DNA of 64,000 bases from Amycolatopsis thermoflava N1165 (GCF_000473265.1 NZ_KI421511.1:733731-797730), one strand, 5' to 3'. Shown: positions 24,791 to 34,266, counted from the stretch's first letter. A program made the numbers and translations. Notes: a model not told the origin generated them from the sequence alone.

Positions 24791-25823
24791 CAGTGCGATG
24801 ACCCCCGCGCGAGGCGCCGGGCGACTGGCAAGGGAGGTGCCGTCGGCCCGGTCGGTGGCCACGGCCCCTGCGATCAAGGGGGCAGCGGGCCGGGCCGGGA
24901 AGGGCTGGCGCGCGCTCCGTTCACGCGCCCGGGCGCTGCGCCAGCCCGAACCCCTGCTAGGGCGGAACGTTGCAACGGGGTTCCCGAAAGGTTGGCCGAC
25001 GGTCGAGAGCGTGTCCGCACTCGCCTCGCTGGCCGGGGCCGGCCGACCGCTCCTGGTTGCCGGAGCGGAAGGAGGCTGTGGTGCGACCACGGTCGCGGCG
25101 CTCCTCGCCGAGACCTGCGCTGCGGCGCGCGTCGGCAGCGTCCTGGCCGTCGATCAGTCCCGCCTGCCGTGCAGCGGCGGATTGGGGCTCCGGCTTCTCG
25201 GTGAACCGGTCGACTTCCCCGCACCGTCGCTCGCGACAGCGGTCCACAATGGCCAACCGCTCCCGATGTCACCGGCAGGCGCGGTCGTGGTCACCGACGT
25301 CCAGGGCTACACGCCGCTCGCGCGATTGCTGTCGGAAGTTCCGGGACAGGTCTCCGTCACGGTGACCGATTTCGGTCACGTCGACCTCGCCGTGGCGGCG
25401 CAGCTGGCGGAAACTCCATACCGGCCTGTTCTGGTCGGCCGGGCAGATGTTGCGGGCGCGCAGGCAGTCTGCGCCGCGTTGGATTTCCTTCGAGCGCGGC
25501 CCGTGGTCGTGCTGTCGTCGACGGCGCCGTCGAACCGTCGTCGCGTCCGCGCGGCGCTCACGTTGGTGCGGTCCGCCGGCGTTCAAGCTTTGGTCCACCT
25601 CCCGTTCGACGCCGCTCTGGCTTCCGGCAAGGCGGTGCGCCTGGACCAGATCGGCAGGACGACCGTTCGTGTCTGCCTGCAGTTGGCCGCGCGCGTGGGA
25701 ACCCCAGGGGAGGTGGGGCACCATGTCCATCTACTACGAAATGGCCCACCAGGTGGGCCTGGCCCTGGCGCAGCAGCCGCCGCCTGGTGGCCCGGATTTC
25801 AGCAACATCGCCCCGGACAGTAA
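24720..25823 (+). CDS. ParA/MinD-like ATPase, first gene of conjugation operon
   Basis: A deviant P-loop GAEGGCGATT (115-124 from ATG 24720) and the following fold (LLVAGAEGGC, VVVTDVQGYTPL) match MinD/ParA-type ATPases. The lysines usual in such P-loops are missing, so hydrolysis may be weak. The start is uncertain: ATG 24720 lies inside the large hairpin, and in-frame ATG 24798 sits 7 bases after it. The 3' end overlaps the next gene by 101 bp, so the last ~33 residues are Pro/Gly/Ala-rich and may be disordered. Likely role: positioning or powering the transfer machinery (inference). Confidence 0.7.
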   Translation: MRAHQGSTCTGDRPVHGGCARIEASAMTPARGAGRLAREVPSARSVATAPAIKGAAGRAGKGWRALRSRARALRQPEPLLGRNVATGFPKGWPTVESVSALASLAGAGRPLLVAGAEGGCGATTVAALLAETCAAARVGSVLAVDQSRLPCSGGLGLRLLGEPVDFPAPSLATAVHNGQPLPMSPAGAVVVTDVQGYTPLARLLSEVPGQVSVTVTDFGHVDLAVAAQLAETPYRPVLVGRADVAGAQAVCAALDFLRARPVVVLSSTAPSNRRRVRAALTLVRSAGVQALVHLPFDAALASGKAVRLDQIGRTTVRVCLQLAARVGTPGEVGHHVHLLRNGPPGGPGPGAAAAAWWPGFQQHRPGQ

Positions 25824-26058
25824 GGGCGTCCCGAAGTCGGGCGTGATGTACACGATCGCCCAGGTGCTGTTGTTCTTCGGGTTGGGCATCTGCTTCGTCG
25901 TGCTGATCGGCGGGATCGTCGTGTGGGTCGGCGGGCACATGGCCGGTGGCATGCACCTGAGCCAGAACGCGAAAACGAACATGGTGCGCGCGGCGCTCGG
26001 CGGGATCCTGCTGACGTCCGCGGGCGCGGTGTGGACCTGGATCGTCGCGGTGAACTGA
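25723..26058 (+). CDS. Small two-helix membrane protein (VirB2/VirB3-like position)
   Basis: ATG 25723 has GGGGAGGTGGGG upstream. The 111-residue product has a Pro/Gly-rich N-terminus and two long hydrophobic helices (IAQVLLFFGLGICFVVLIGG and LGGILLTSAGAVWTWIVAV). Size, topology and place before the VirB8-like and VirB6-like genes suggest a pilin-like or VirB3-like channel subunit. Sequence similarity to VirB2 is not evident, so the role rests on position. Confidence 0.7.
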   Translation: MSIYYEMAHQVGLALAQQPPPGGPDFSNIAPDSKGVPKSGVMYTIAQVLLFFGLGICFVVLIGGIVVWVGGHMAGGMHLSQNAKTNMVRAALGGILLTSAGAVWTWIVAVN

Positions 26059-26069
26059 CAGCGAGGGGG

Positions 26070-26762
26070 ATGGGTGTGAAGCGGGTCAAGACCGTCGGTT
26101 ACTCGGCAGCCCGCGCGGGGCGAGGCTGGGTCCTCCTGGTCGCAGTGATCGTCGGATTCGTCGTCGGGGGCGCCGTCGAGTATGTGGTGATCAACCACGT
26201 GGTGTCGCCGGAGCCTCGGACGGCAGCAGGGGGCGGAGATGTTCCTGGCGGCACAAGAGTTCCGGTGTCGCAACGGCGGACGCCGGCGGGAGCGGCCAGC
26301 GCGGCGCAGAACTTCCAGATCGCTGGTTTCCGTGTCGCGGCAGGCACTCTCGACTCGCGTCACGCCGTCGCTGCTCTGCTCGATCCCGCCGCGACGCCGA
26401 CCGCCGCCGCCGTCCTGGCAGCACCGACACAGCCGCAGGACCAGCTCGCCCGGCAGCGGTTGACCTACGCGCCGCTGTCCACCGTCATCGAGGCCTTCGA
26501 TCCGGACAGGGCGCAGGTGTCGGTGTGGGGCGTGGCCGCGCAGAGTTCACGGATGGCCCCGCAGCCTGGCGGCACGGAGGATTGGGGCCGGTCGACGATC
26601 AGCCTGCGCTGGGACGGCGCGCAGTGGCGGGTGACCGATCAGCGGTTCGAGAGCGGCCCGTGGCCGGTGCGCACCGAGGACCGCCTGACCAACGCCGACG
26701 GCGACTTCGCTTTCCGGTTCCGGGAATCAGCGCAGGGCTGGGCGTATGTGCCGGATGCGTGA
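26070..26762 (+). CDS. VirB8/TcpC-like conjugation protein
   Basis: ATG 26070 has GAGGGGG just upstream. The 230-residue product has a basic N-terminus, one membrane helix (GWVLLVAVIVGFVVGGAVEY) and an extracytoplasmic region ending in an NTF2-like segment (STISLRWDGAQWRVTDQRFE). This is the plan of VirB8/TcpC proteins, which link channel parts across the envelope of Gram-positive conjugation systems. Its last codons overlap the start of the VirB6-like gene. Confidence 0.7.
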   Translation: MGVKRVKTVGYSAARAGRGWVLLVAVIVGFVVGGAVEYVVINHVVSPEPRTAAGGGDVPGGTRVPVSQRRTPAGAASAAQNFQIAGFRVAAGTLDSRHAVAALLDPAATPTAAAVLAAPTQPQDQLARQRLTYAPLSTVIEAFDPDRAQVSVWGVAAQSSRMAPQPGGTEDWGRSTISLRWDGAQWRVTDQRFESGPWPVRTEDRLTNADGDFAFRFRESAQGWAYVPDA

Positions 26763-28686
26763 CACGCATGCACTCCGGCGCGCGGCGGTGGTGCTCGGAT
26801 TGCTGCTGGCGTTGCTGAGCGCGGCGACGGCCACGGCGAGCGCGGAGCCGGTTGACCCCGGCACCATCCCGGACAACCTGCGCAAGTACGTCGTGGACAG
26901 CCCGCAATGGGTCACGGCTCCCTGGATGACCGATCCGGCGTGCAAGGACCACGGCGGCGACTTCTCCCGCTACGCGCGCAGCGTCATCGACGACGCCGCG
27001 GACCTGTACGCATTCTTCCAGCCCGATGTGATCAAGGACGACCACGTCAACGGGCTGGAGCGCAGCCAGGCCGTCCTGCAGGCGTACCGCGATGCCGCCG
27101 CGGTCACGGTGCCGGCCGGCTACTGCGTCGACATGGTGCGCACGTGGGCGCCGGCGGCCCCGGACTTCAAGCCGTTCGGGTTCCGCTGGGGCGACGGGAC
27201 CAACACCGGGGGAGAACGGCACGCCACGGACGTGACCTGCAGCAACACCATCGGCGCCGACAACGCCCCGTGCGGCGGCTTCTACGTCAGCTGCGCTGGC
27301 GCAGTCACCCAGCAGCAGCACCAGCAGTGCCAGGCGTGGAACGCCTTCTCCGACGACTACGTGCAGCGGGTCCAGCGCGGCCGGGCGGCCGCGCTGGCCA
27401 AGTTCCCCGACCTCGGTGAGGACGACCCGATCTGGGGCACGCCGAGCGAGATCGCGCAGGACATCATGGACTGGACCGTCGAGACCGGCATCGCGGGGTT
27501 CGTGCAGTTCGTCGTCCAGGGCGTCACGCAGCTGTGGGCGATGTTCCTGACGATCGTGGTGACCGGCCTGGCACCGAACCTCGCGGGTGGCTCGTTCGCC
27601 GCCGTCTACAACCTGGTCTCGGGTGTCGCGCTCGCGGTCGCGTTCCTGGGGTGGCTGGTCACCGTCGCCACGGCCTGGAAGCAGGGGCGCCTGCAGTACG
27701 CGCTGGTGGGCGGGGTGAAAGCGGCGACCGCGGCGACACTGGCGGGGGTCGGCGCGATCCTGATGCAGCAGCTGGCCACCGAGTGCACCGAGTCGCTGCT
27801 GCTGGCGGGCGGGGACCTGGGCAAGCAGGCCGACTTCACCCAGAGCCTGGCGAAGACCAATCCCCTCGTCGGGTTGCTGGTCGGGCTGGTGATGGCGCTG
27901 TGCCTGATCTTCGCCCTGGTGTTCATGGTCATCAACGGTGCGCTGACCTTGATGTGGGCCCTGCTGGGCGGTATCGCCGCCGCAGGGCAGGTTCATCCGG
28001 CGTCCTCGGGCTGGTTGTTGAAGTGGGCCGGCCGCGGCACCGCCCTGGCGTGGTCGCCGTTCGTGATGGTCGCGGTCATGTTGCTCGCGCAGTCGCTGAT
28101 GCTGCCGCTGGAGGCGTCGGAGTCGCTGCTGAAGCAGATCGTCGACGTGGTGCAGGGGCTGGCGCTGGTCCTCGCCCTGGTCGCCTCGCCGATGATCCTG
28201 TGGGAGCTGGTGGAGTTCGTGTCCGACCGGGCCGGGGGAGCGGCCGCGGTGGGTGGCCGGGCGACCGGACGGGCCGCAGCGATGACCGACAGGGCCGCCG
28301 CTGCCGGCCGCAGCGCCGTCGGGAGAGCGGTGCAGGGATTGCAGGCGGGGGCGGAGCACCTCGCTCAGCGGTTCTCCGGAGCGCGGGGTGGCGGCAGTGG
28401 CGCGCCCGCGTCCCCGGCGAGCCTGCCACGTAGCGAAGGGGGACCGGTGAAGCCACCGGCCCGGCGCGCCAGCAAACCGGCTGGTGAGGCGGCAAGCGAC
28501 GACTCCCGGAGCGGAACCGGTACGAAGGAACCGGACACCCCACCGCCGTCAGGTTCCGCCTCGTCCTTTCGGGACCGGCCGTCGGCCAACCGGGGGCGGG
28601 TCGTGGCGCGCAATTTCGTGCCGCCGGAACCGGCGGAACCACCACCCGCAGGCGACGGGGGAGAAACGCCACCACCGCCGGCATGA
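26746..28686 (+). CDS. VirB6/TrbL-like polytopic membrane protein
   Basis: The start is ATG 26746 or ATG 26755. The 646-residue protein begins with a signal peptide (VVLGLLLALLSAATATASAE) and a ~200-residue extracellular region with several cysteines. Six or so membrane helices follow (for example LVGLLVGLVMALCLIFALVF and VVQGLALVLALVASPMILWE). The long Pro/Ser/Gly-rich cytoplasmic tail is low complexity. This matches the inner channel protein of actinobacterial conjugation systems. It overlaps the gene before it and precedes the split VirB4 genes. Confidence 0.8.
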   Translation: MCRMRDTHALRRAAVVLGLLLALLSAATATASAEPVDPGTIPDNLRKYVVDSPQWVTAPWMTDPACKDHGGDFSRYARSVIDDAADLYAFFQPDVIKDDHVNGLERSQAVLQAYRDAAAVTVPAGYCVDMVRTWAPAAPDFKPFGFRWGDGTNTGGERHATDVTCSNTIGADNAPCGGFYVSCAGAVTQQQHQQCQAWNAFSDDYVQRVQRGRAAALAKFPDLGEDDPIWGTPSEIAQDIMDWTVETGIAGFVQFVVQGVTQLWAMFLTIVVTGLAPNLAGGSFAAVYNLVSGVALAVAFLGWLVTVATAWKQGRLQYALVGGVKAATAATLAGVGAILMQQLATECTESLLLAGGDLGKQADFTQSLAKTNPLVGLLVGLVMALCLIFALVFMVINGALTLMWALLGGIAAAGQVHPASSGWLLKWAGRGTALAWSPFVMVAVMLLAQSLMLPLEASESLLKQIVDVVQGLALVLALVASPMILWELVEFVSDRAGGAAAVGGRATGRAAAMTDRAAAAGRSAVGRAVQGLQAGAEHLAQRFSGARGGGSGAPASPASLPRSEGGPVKPPARRASKPAGEAASDDSRSGTGTKEPDTPPPSGSASSFRDRPSANRGRVVARNFVPPEPAEPPPAGDGGETPPPPA

Positions 28687-28728
28687 CCCGGGCGGATCAC
28701 ACCACAGCACATCAAGGGGGAGCAGTTC

Positions 28729-30216
28729 GTGGAAGAGCAGGAGTTCGTCTTTCCGCCGCGCCGGCTCAACGGCGTGTTCGGACGCGTGGGACTGGGCCAG
28801 GCGGTCGCGGTCGTCGTCGGCATCGCGCTGCCATGGGTGGGAATCCGCACCGGATCGCCGGTGGCGTTCGCCGCGCTGGCCGCGGCGGGGGTTGCTGCGG
28901 TCGCGCTGGCGTTCACCCGGATCGGCGGCCGTTCCCTGACGCAGTGGATGCGCCCGGTGCTCGGCGCGGCGTGGTCGCACCTTCGCGGGGCGCACGTGTA
29001 CCGGGGCGCGGTGTTCGGGCCGGACTCGCTGGCGCACCGCATGGACCTGCCCGGTGACCTCGCGAGCCTGCGGATGCTGTCGGCCCCCGGCCCGGACGGG
29101 CGGCAGCGCATCGGCCTCGTCGTCGACGAGGCGAACCGGACGGTGACCGCGGCGCTGCTGACCGAGGGAACGCCGATCATCCTCGAAGAGTCGGCCGAGC
29201 AGTCGTCCCGCCTGAGCGAGTGGGAAGCGGTGATGGAATCCACCACCGACGAGGACGGCGCGATCGCCCGCTGGCAGTTGCTGTTCCGGTCGATGCCGGA
29301 CGCGACCAACCTCGCCCAGCGCTACTACCTCGACCGCGTCGGCGATCGCGGCACGGCGGCCGCGGAAGCGTTGCGTGAGCTGGTGTCGCAGGCCGCTCCA
29401 GCGGGTCAGCGGCACGAGGTGTTCTTCGTCGTCGCGTTCGACCTGTCCCGGCTCGCCGGTGAGATCAAGGCGGCCGGCGGTGACGACGAGGCGCTCGGGA
29501 TCGTGGTGGTCGAACGGCTGGCTGAGCTGAGGCGACAGCTGGGCGAGGCCCGGATCCCGGTGAAGGGCTGGTTGTCGCCGGGCCACTACGCGGCTGTCAT
29601 CCACTCGCAGTTCGATCCGGAGTCGTTGCCGCTGTACGACCTGCAGGCCGGTGAGGAGGGCGAACTGGACCCGCGGGCGGCGGGGCCGTCGGCGGCGGAG
29701 CGGCAGTGGCGGGCGTTCCTGCACGACTCTGCGGTGTCCAGCACGATCTGGGTGCACGAGATGCCGCGCCGCCCGGTCCAGCGGAACTGGTTGACGCCGT
29801 TGCTGCAGCAGAGCGATGTCCGCCGCGCCGTGACCCTGGTGGCCGAGCCGCTCGGGGTGTCGCGGGCGGAGCGGTCGATCAACAACCAGCGCCTCGCCGC
29901 GGGCGGCAGCATCTACGCCAAAGCCCGGCACGGTCTCGTGGTCGACGCCCGGACGCGCCGCGAGCTGGCCGCCGCCGAGCGGCTGGACGAAGAGATCGCC
30001 GAGGGCGCCGGCTACTTCCGGTACTCGATGTTCGTCACCTGCACCGCGCCCGACATGGCGTCGCTGCGCACCGCGGTGACGTCGGTACGCCGCCGCCTGA
30101 CCCGGATCCGCTGCGCCTCGATGGTGCTCTACGGCGAGCAGGACCAGGGCTTCTACGCGGCCGCGCTGCCGCTGGCGAGGGGCCTGTCGCCGATGTGGTC
30201 ACTCACCGGGTCCTGA
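28729..30216 (+). CDS. SCO6880-family protein (PrgI + VirB4 N-terminal half)
   Basis: GTG 28729 has AAGGGGG upstream. The 495-residue protein has two N-terminal membrane helices (PrgI-like, ~18-65) and a long soluble domain equal to the non-ATPase part of VirB4 (MRMDL-like LPGDLAS, then LTRIRCASMVLYGEQDQGFY at the end). No P-loop is present. The ATPase part is encoded by the next gene, 14 bases on, so VirB4 is split in two here, as usual in the SCO6880 family of actinobacteria. Confidence 0.85.
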   Translation: MEEQEFVFPPRRLNGVFGRVGLGQAVAVVVGIALPWVGIRTGSPVAFAALAAAGVAAVALAFTRIGGRSLTQWMRPVLGAAWSHLRGAHVYRGAVFGPDSLAHRMDLPGDLASLRMLSAPGPDGRQRIGLVVDEANRTVTAALLTEGTPIILEESAEQSSRLSEWEAVMESTTDEDGAIARWQLLFRSMPDATNLAQRYYLDRVGDRGTAAAEALRELVSQAAPAGQRHEVFFVVAFDLSRLAGEIKAAGGDDEALGIVVVERLAELRRQLGEARIPVKGWLSPGHYAAVIHSQFDPESLPLYDLQAGEEGELDPRAAGPSAAERQWRAFLHDSAVSSTIWVHEMPRRPVQRNWLTPLLQQSDVRRAVTLVAEPLGVSRAERSINNQRLAAGGSIYAKARHGLVVDARTRRELAAAERLDEEIAEGAGYFRYSMFVTCTAPDMASLRTAVTSVRRRLTRIRCASMVLYGEQDQGFYAAALPLARGLSPMWSLTGS

Positions 30217-30230
30217 CAGGAGGCACGCAC

Positions 30231-31679
30231 ATGCGCACCATCGTCACTCGCTCCGGGCCTCGCCGGGACCGGCTGGGCGCGCACCGGCCCGCCTCGGGCC
30301 GGCTGGCCCACCGGATGCGGCTGCCCGCGCACACCGCGACCAGCAGCGTGCTGAAGTCCTGGTACCCGTGGGTGATGGATCCCGGTCTCGGGGTCCCCGG
30401 CATCTACCTCGGGATGGACCTCTACAGCCGGGCGAGTTTCCTGTGGGATCCGTGGGAGCTGTACCGGGCCGGGGTGATCACCAGCCCGAACGGGCTCCTC
30501 GTCGGCGAGATCGGCAGCGGCAAGTCCGCACTGCTCAAGTGCATGATCATGCGGTTCGCCGCGGTCGGGATCCCGTTCAGCTGGGTGGATGTGAAGGACG
30601 AGTACACGGCCCTCGCGCACTGTCTCGGCGTCGAGCCGCTGCGCCTCGGACCCGGGCTGGGGGTGCGGCTCAACCCGCTCGCCGCGCACGGCCGCTACCC
30701 GGGGCAGAGCGAGCAGGCGTGGCGCGCCGACCTCGCCGCCCGCCGCATGGCGCTGCTCGAGGGGCTGGTGCACGTGCGGCTCGACCGGCCGCTGACCATG
30801 ACCGAACGCACCGCGCTGGAACTCGCCCTCGCGTCCTGCACCGGAGAACTACCCGGCGCCGCGCGCGACCAACTGGCGCCGGCGTCGCTGCCGGCCGTGG
30901 TCGCCAAACTCACCGCCACCGACGAGTGGCAGGACGCGTTGCGCGAGCGCGGCATCACCGCGCAGCAGCTGCTCGACGATTCCCGCGACGCGCGCCTGGC
31001 CCTGCACGGCCTGGTGGACGGGCCGCTCAAGGGCATGTTCGACGCCACGGACGACACCCAGCGCTACCTCGACTTCGACGCTCCCGGCACCGTGCTCAAC
31101 CTGCACGCCGTCCGTGCCGACCAGGCCGTGACCGTGATGTCGATGGTGTGCGCCCAGTCGGCGATGGAGGCGGCGCTGATGCGCCCCAACGCGCGGCCGC
31201 GTCTGGTCGGCTATGACGAAAGCTGGCTGGCCATGCGGTACGTGCCGTTGCTGCGGCGTCTCCAGGAGGCGGCGAAGCTGGCGCGGATGTTCGGCATCAC
31301 GAACCTGCTGGCGGCGCACCGGCTCACCGATTACGCGCCAGGTGCGGAAGGTTCGGAAGCCGCGCGGCTGGCTCGCGGCCTGATCGAGGACACCGGCTTC
31401 CGCATCGTCTACCGCCAGGTCGACGCGAGTCTGCCGCTGACCAGGGATCTGCTCGGCCTGACCGACGTGCAGACCGCGCTGCTGAAGTACCTGCGCAAAG
31501 GCACCGGCATGTGGCTGCTGGGAAACCGGGCCTTCGTCGTCCAGCACCTGCTGTCGTCGGTGGAGCACCCGCTGGTGCAGACCGATTCCCGCATGCAGGC
31601 CGCCCCGACGGTCGCGGGCGAGATCACCGACGAGGACTGGGAGTCCCTTCTGGACTCTTCGGCCGCGGAGGCGAGCTGA
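30231..31679 (+). CDS. VirB4-like conjugation ATPase (C-terminal half)
   Basis: ATG 30231 has AGGAGG eight bases upstream. The 482-residue protein has Walker A GEIGSGKS (92-99), a Walker B-like RLVGYDESW segment and the FRIVYRQVD and GLTDVQ motifs of the VirB4/TraC family. It hydrolyses ATP to drive assembly and DNA transfer through the mating channel. With the preceding gene it makes the two-piece VirB4. It ends one base before the VirD4 gene. Confidence 0.9.
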   Translation: MRTIVTRSGPRRDRLGAHRPASGRLAHRMRLPAHTATSSVLKSWYPWVMDPGLGVPGIYLGMDLYSRASFLWDPWELYRAGVITSPNGLLVGEIGSGKSALLKCMIMRFAAVGIPFSWVDVKDEYTALAHCLGVEPLRLGPGLGVRLNPLAAHGRYPGQSEQAWRADLAARRMALLEGLVHVRLDRPLTMTERTALELALASCTGELPGAARDQLAPASLPAVVAKLTATDEWQDALRERGITAQQLLDDSRDARLALHGLVDGPLKGMFDATDDTQRYLDFDAPGTVLNLHAVRADQAVTVMSMVCAQSAMEAALMRPNARPRLVGYDESWLAMRYVPLLRRLQEAAKLARMFGITNLLAAHRLTDYAPGAEGSEAARLARGLIEDTGFRIVYRQVDASLPLTRDLLGLTDVQTALLKYLRKGTGMWLLGNRAFVVQHLLSSVEHPLVQTDSRMQAAPTVAGEITDEDWESLLDSSAAEAS

Positions 31680-31680
31680 C

Positions 31681-33486
31681 ATGCGGCGCCATCACACAGA
31701 CAGGCCGGTCGTGCGCCGCCGCCGCGGCCAGGATGTCGTCTCCGCCATCGTCTTGGGTGGCCTGGCCGGACTCGGGCTGCTGACGTGGTCGGCGGGCCAG
31801 CTCACCGCCTTCGTCACCGACCGCGGCTGGCCCAGCTGGGCGGGACACCGCCGAAACCTCCTCGGCCCGATCCTTGGCGTCTACTCCCACCCCACGGACC
31901 CGATGCGCGACTGGCCGGGCCTCGGCGCGGCCGGAGTGCCGCCGGGCGCGATCTTCTGGTTCGTCTACACCGGAATCCTCGCGATCGCGATCTACCTGAC
32001 CGTCGCGGTCGTGCGGGAGGTGCGGGGCGGTTCGCGGCCCGGGTTCGCGACCCGCCGGGAAGTGGCCCGCGAGCTCGGTGAAACCGCATTGATCAAGCAA
32101 GCACCGCGGCTGCGGCCCACCCTGGCCCGGACCCGGGACCGGATCCGTCCGGAGCAGATGGGCAGCTACCTCGGCCGCGACGTCAACACCGGGGTGCGGT
32201 GCTGGGCCTCGGTCCGCAAGTCCAAGTTCGTCGTCGGACCGGCCGAGTCGGGTAAGACCGCGTGCGTGGTGATCCCGGAGGCGCTCGACCACGATGGGCC
32301 GTTGATCGTCTCCTCCAGCCGCGCCGATGTCCTGGCCGCCACGTGGAAGCCGCGCTCCGAGCGCGGCCGGGTGCTGCTGTTCGACCCGCTGCTGACCACA
32401 CCGGCGCTCCCGCAGGTCGAGTGGGACCCGGTGGCAGGCTGCGCCGACCCCGCCGTGGCGATCCGCCGCGCGCAAAAACTGACGAGCACCGTGGACATGA
32501 GCACGGTGTCGGGCGCCGACACGTGGCGGAACCGCGGCGAAGCGGTGCTGCGCAACCTGCTGCACGCGGCCGCCCTGTCGCACGGCGACATCCGGTCGGT
32601 GCTGCGGTGGGCCTACGACCAAACCAGCGTCGAGCCGGGCGCGATCCTGTCCCGCAGCTCGGTGACGCCGGACAGCTGGGCCGAGATGCAGTACAACACC
32701 GCCCGCCTGCCCGACCGGCAGCGAGCCGGCTACTACATGAGCGTCGAGGCCGCGGTCAAATGCTTCGAGCACCCCCGCGTGCTCGCGACCTGCCTGCCGC
32801 GGCCCGGCCACGGGTTCGACGCCGGCTCGTTGCTCGACGCCGACGGCCACACCACCCTGTACGTGCTCTCCCACGAGGACGAGCCGACCGGTGTCGCCGA
32901 CCTGCTCGGCGCACTGATCGACGAAATCCTGACCCTGGCGCGGGAACGCGGGCAACGTTCGGTGAACAACCGCCTCGACCCGAGCCTGCGCCTCATCGCC
33001 GACGAGGGCCGCAACACAGCCACCCTCGACCGGCTGCCGAACCTCCTGTCGGCCGGAGGCGGAGACGGCATCCCGACCACGTTGACCGTGCAGGACCGGG
33101 CCCAGGCCGACCACCGCTGGGGCGAACACGAAGCACGGGCCATGTGGGGGTCGGCGACGATCCGGATGGTGCTGCCGGGCCTGTCCGACGAAGCCGAGCT
33201 GCGCACGATCGCCGGCTACGCCGGAGAGTTCGACGAGGAGCTCCCCAGCCTCACCACCGGGGAGCAGGGCCGCTCCACCTCCTACAGCATCCGCACCCGG
33301 CCGTCCCTGCAGCCAGACGAGGTCCGCGCGCTGAAGAAGTTCCACTCCCTCGTACTCGCCGCGGGCGGCCTCCGGCCGGTGCTGACCGAGCTGCAGCCCT
33401 ACTTCCGCCGCGACGATCACGCCCTGACCGCGCGCAGCGAGGCCGAGTTCAGCGCCGCGCTCAACGACGGCCGGAGCCTGCTGTGA
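31681..33486 (+). CDS. VirD4/TraG-type coupling protein
   Basis: The 601-residue protein has two N-terminal membrane helices (~20-45 and ~88-112), then a TraG/VirD4 ATPase domain with Walker A GPAESGKT (186-193) and Walker B LRLIADEG. Conserved features RGxxLLFDP-like (RGRVLLFDPL) and the C-terminal TraG region (PTTLTVQDRAQ) are visible. It links the DNA-relaxase complex to the channel. Its last codons overlap the next gene (CTGTGA), which shows translational coupling. Confidence 0.92.
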   Translation: MRRHHTDRPVVRRRRGQDVVSAIVLGGLAGLGLLTWSAGQLTAFVTDRGWPSWAGHRRNLLGPILGVYSHPTDPMRDWPGLGAAGVPPGAIFWFVYTGILAIAIYLTVAVVREVRGGSRPGFATRREVARELGETALIKQAPRLRPTLARTRDRIRPEQMGSYLGRDVNTGVRCWASVRKSKFVVGPAESGKTACVVIPEALDHDGPLIVSSSRADVLAATWKPRSERGRVLLFDPLLTTPALPQVEWDPVAGCADPAVAIRRAQKLTSTVDMSTVSGADTWRNRGEAVLRNLLHAAALSHGDIRSVLRWAYDQTSVEPGAILSRSSVTPDSWAEMQYNTARLPDRQRAGYYMSVEAAVKCFEHPRVLATCLPRPGHGFDAGSLLDADGHTTLYVLSHEDEPTGVADLLGALIDEILTLARERGQRSVNNRLDPSLRLIADEGRNTATLDRLPNLLSAGGGDGIPTTLTVQDRAQADHRWGEHEARAMWGSATIRMVLPGLSDEAELRTIAGYAGEFDEELPSLTTGEQGRSTSYSIRTRPSLQPDEVRALKKFHSLVLAAGGLRPVLTELQPYFRRDDHALTARSEAEFSAALNDGRSLL

Positions 33487-34091
33487 CCGGGCAGATGCCG
33501 CAGCCTGCGTCGATCGAGGAACGCCTCGACGTGGCCCTGGACACCCTGGAACAACTCCTTGACGAGGCGCTCCCGGCACTGGTTGAGCGTGTCGAAGCGC
33601 TCGAGACCGCGGCCGGCACCCGGGCGACGACCGAACGGCGCGCCGAGTTCCGCTTCGGCTTCCCGCCCACACCAGGCAAACCGGTAGACCCCGAGCGCAG
33701 CCTGCAGGCGTGGAACCGGCTCCACGAGTGGGTCCGGTGGCTGGCGGGCCAGTTCCGGCTGACAGCGCTCCTGCCGCCCTGCTGGCCGCAGCACCCCGTC
33801 CTGGTTGAAGAGCTGACCGCGCTCTACCTCGCGTGGGACGGCGCGTGGAAGTCGAGCGCACCGCCGGAGGCGCCCTCGGCGTTCCTCGAACGGCTCGACC
33901 GCGCCCGCGTCCGGTGGGCGGACACGAACTGGGGGATCCCGCGCTGCGACGGCTCTCACGAGCCCGGCGGGCTGGACGCCGCTGAGCTGTACCGGGCCTG
34001 GAACGACGACGACCGGCAGCGGTCGGCGCTCCTCGCCGCGCGGGACGCGACACTGGCCCGGCTGCGGCAGCAGGACGGTGAGGCCGCGTGA
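33483..34091 (+). CDS. DUF4913 protein
   Basis: GTG 33483 overlaps the VirD4 stop; ATG 33495 is an alternative. The ~200-residue product has an acidic helical N-terminus (ERLDVALDTLEQLLDEALPA) and a DUF4913 domain with conserved LHEWVRWLAGQF, LPPCWPQHPVLVEEL and ALYLAWDGAW. DUF4913 proteins accompany VirD4 and VirB4 in actinobacterial conjugation operons. Their biochemical role is unknown; a cytosolic accessory to the coupling protein is likely. Confidence 0.82.
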   Translation: MTGQMPQPASIEERLDVALDTLEQLLDEALPALVERVEALETAAGTRATTERRAEFRFGFPPTPGKPVDPERSLQAWNRLHEWVRWLAGQFRLTALLPPCWPQHPVLVEELTALYLAWDGAWKSSAPPEAPSAFLERLDRARVRWADTNWGIPRCDGSHEPGGLDAAELYRAWNDDDRQRSALLAARDATLARLRQQDGEAA

Positions 34092-34264
34092 GCCGCGACC
34101 ATAAGGATCTCCTGCGCCAGCAACGCCAGCTCGAGATGCTCCTCCGATCGCTCACCGCTTCGGCGAGCGCCGAGCAGGAGGCGCACCGGCAGGCGGCGGA
34201 ACGAGCGCGGGAGCTTCGGTATCGCGAGCAGAGCGCCGGAAACGGGCCCGAGGTGGGGGTGTAG
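34088..34264 (+). CDS. 58-residue coiled-coil protein
   Basis: GTG 34088 overlaps the stop of the DUF4913 gene (GTGA), and TAG ends it at 34264, two bases before the next start. The product is almost wholly helical and charged (SRDHKDLLRQQRQLEMLLRS, then EQEAHRQAAERARELRYREQ). The coupling on both sides is the evidence that it is a gene. It is probably a small coiled-coil partner in the operon. Confidence 0.65.
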   Translation: MSRDHKDLLRQQRQLEMLLRSLTASASAEQEAHRQAAERARELRYREQSAGNGPEVGV

Positions 34265-34266
34265 CC

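Noticed and set aside
26599..28359. 586-codon minus-strand frame opposite the VirB6-like gene
   Set aside because: His/Gln/Arg-rich antisense shadow without a family match.
31624..34155. Very long open frame (843 codons) on the minus strand
   Set aside because: It is the complement of the VirD4 and DUF4913 genes; its residues are Arg/Gly/Pro-rich without any domain. Long antisense frames are a by-product of high GC at third positions.
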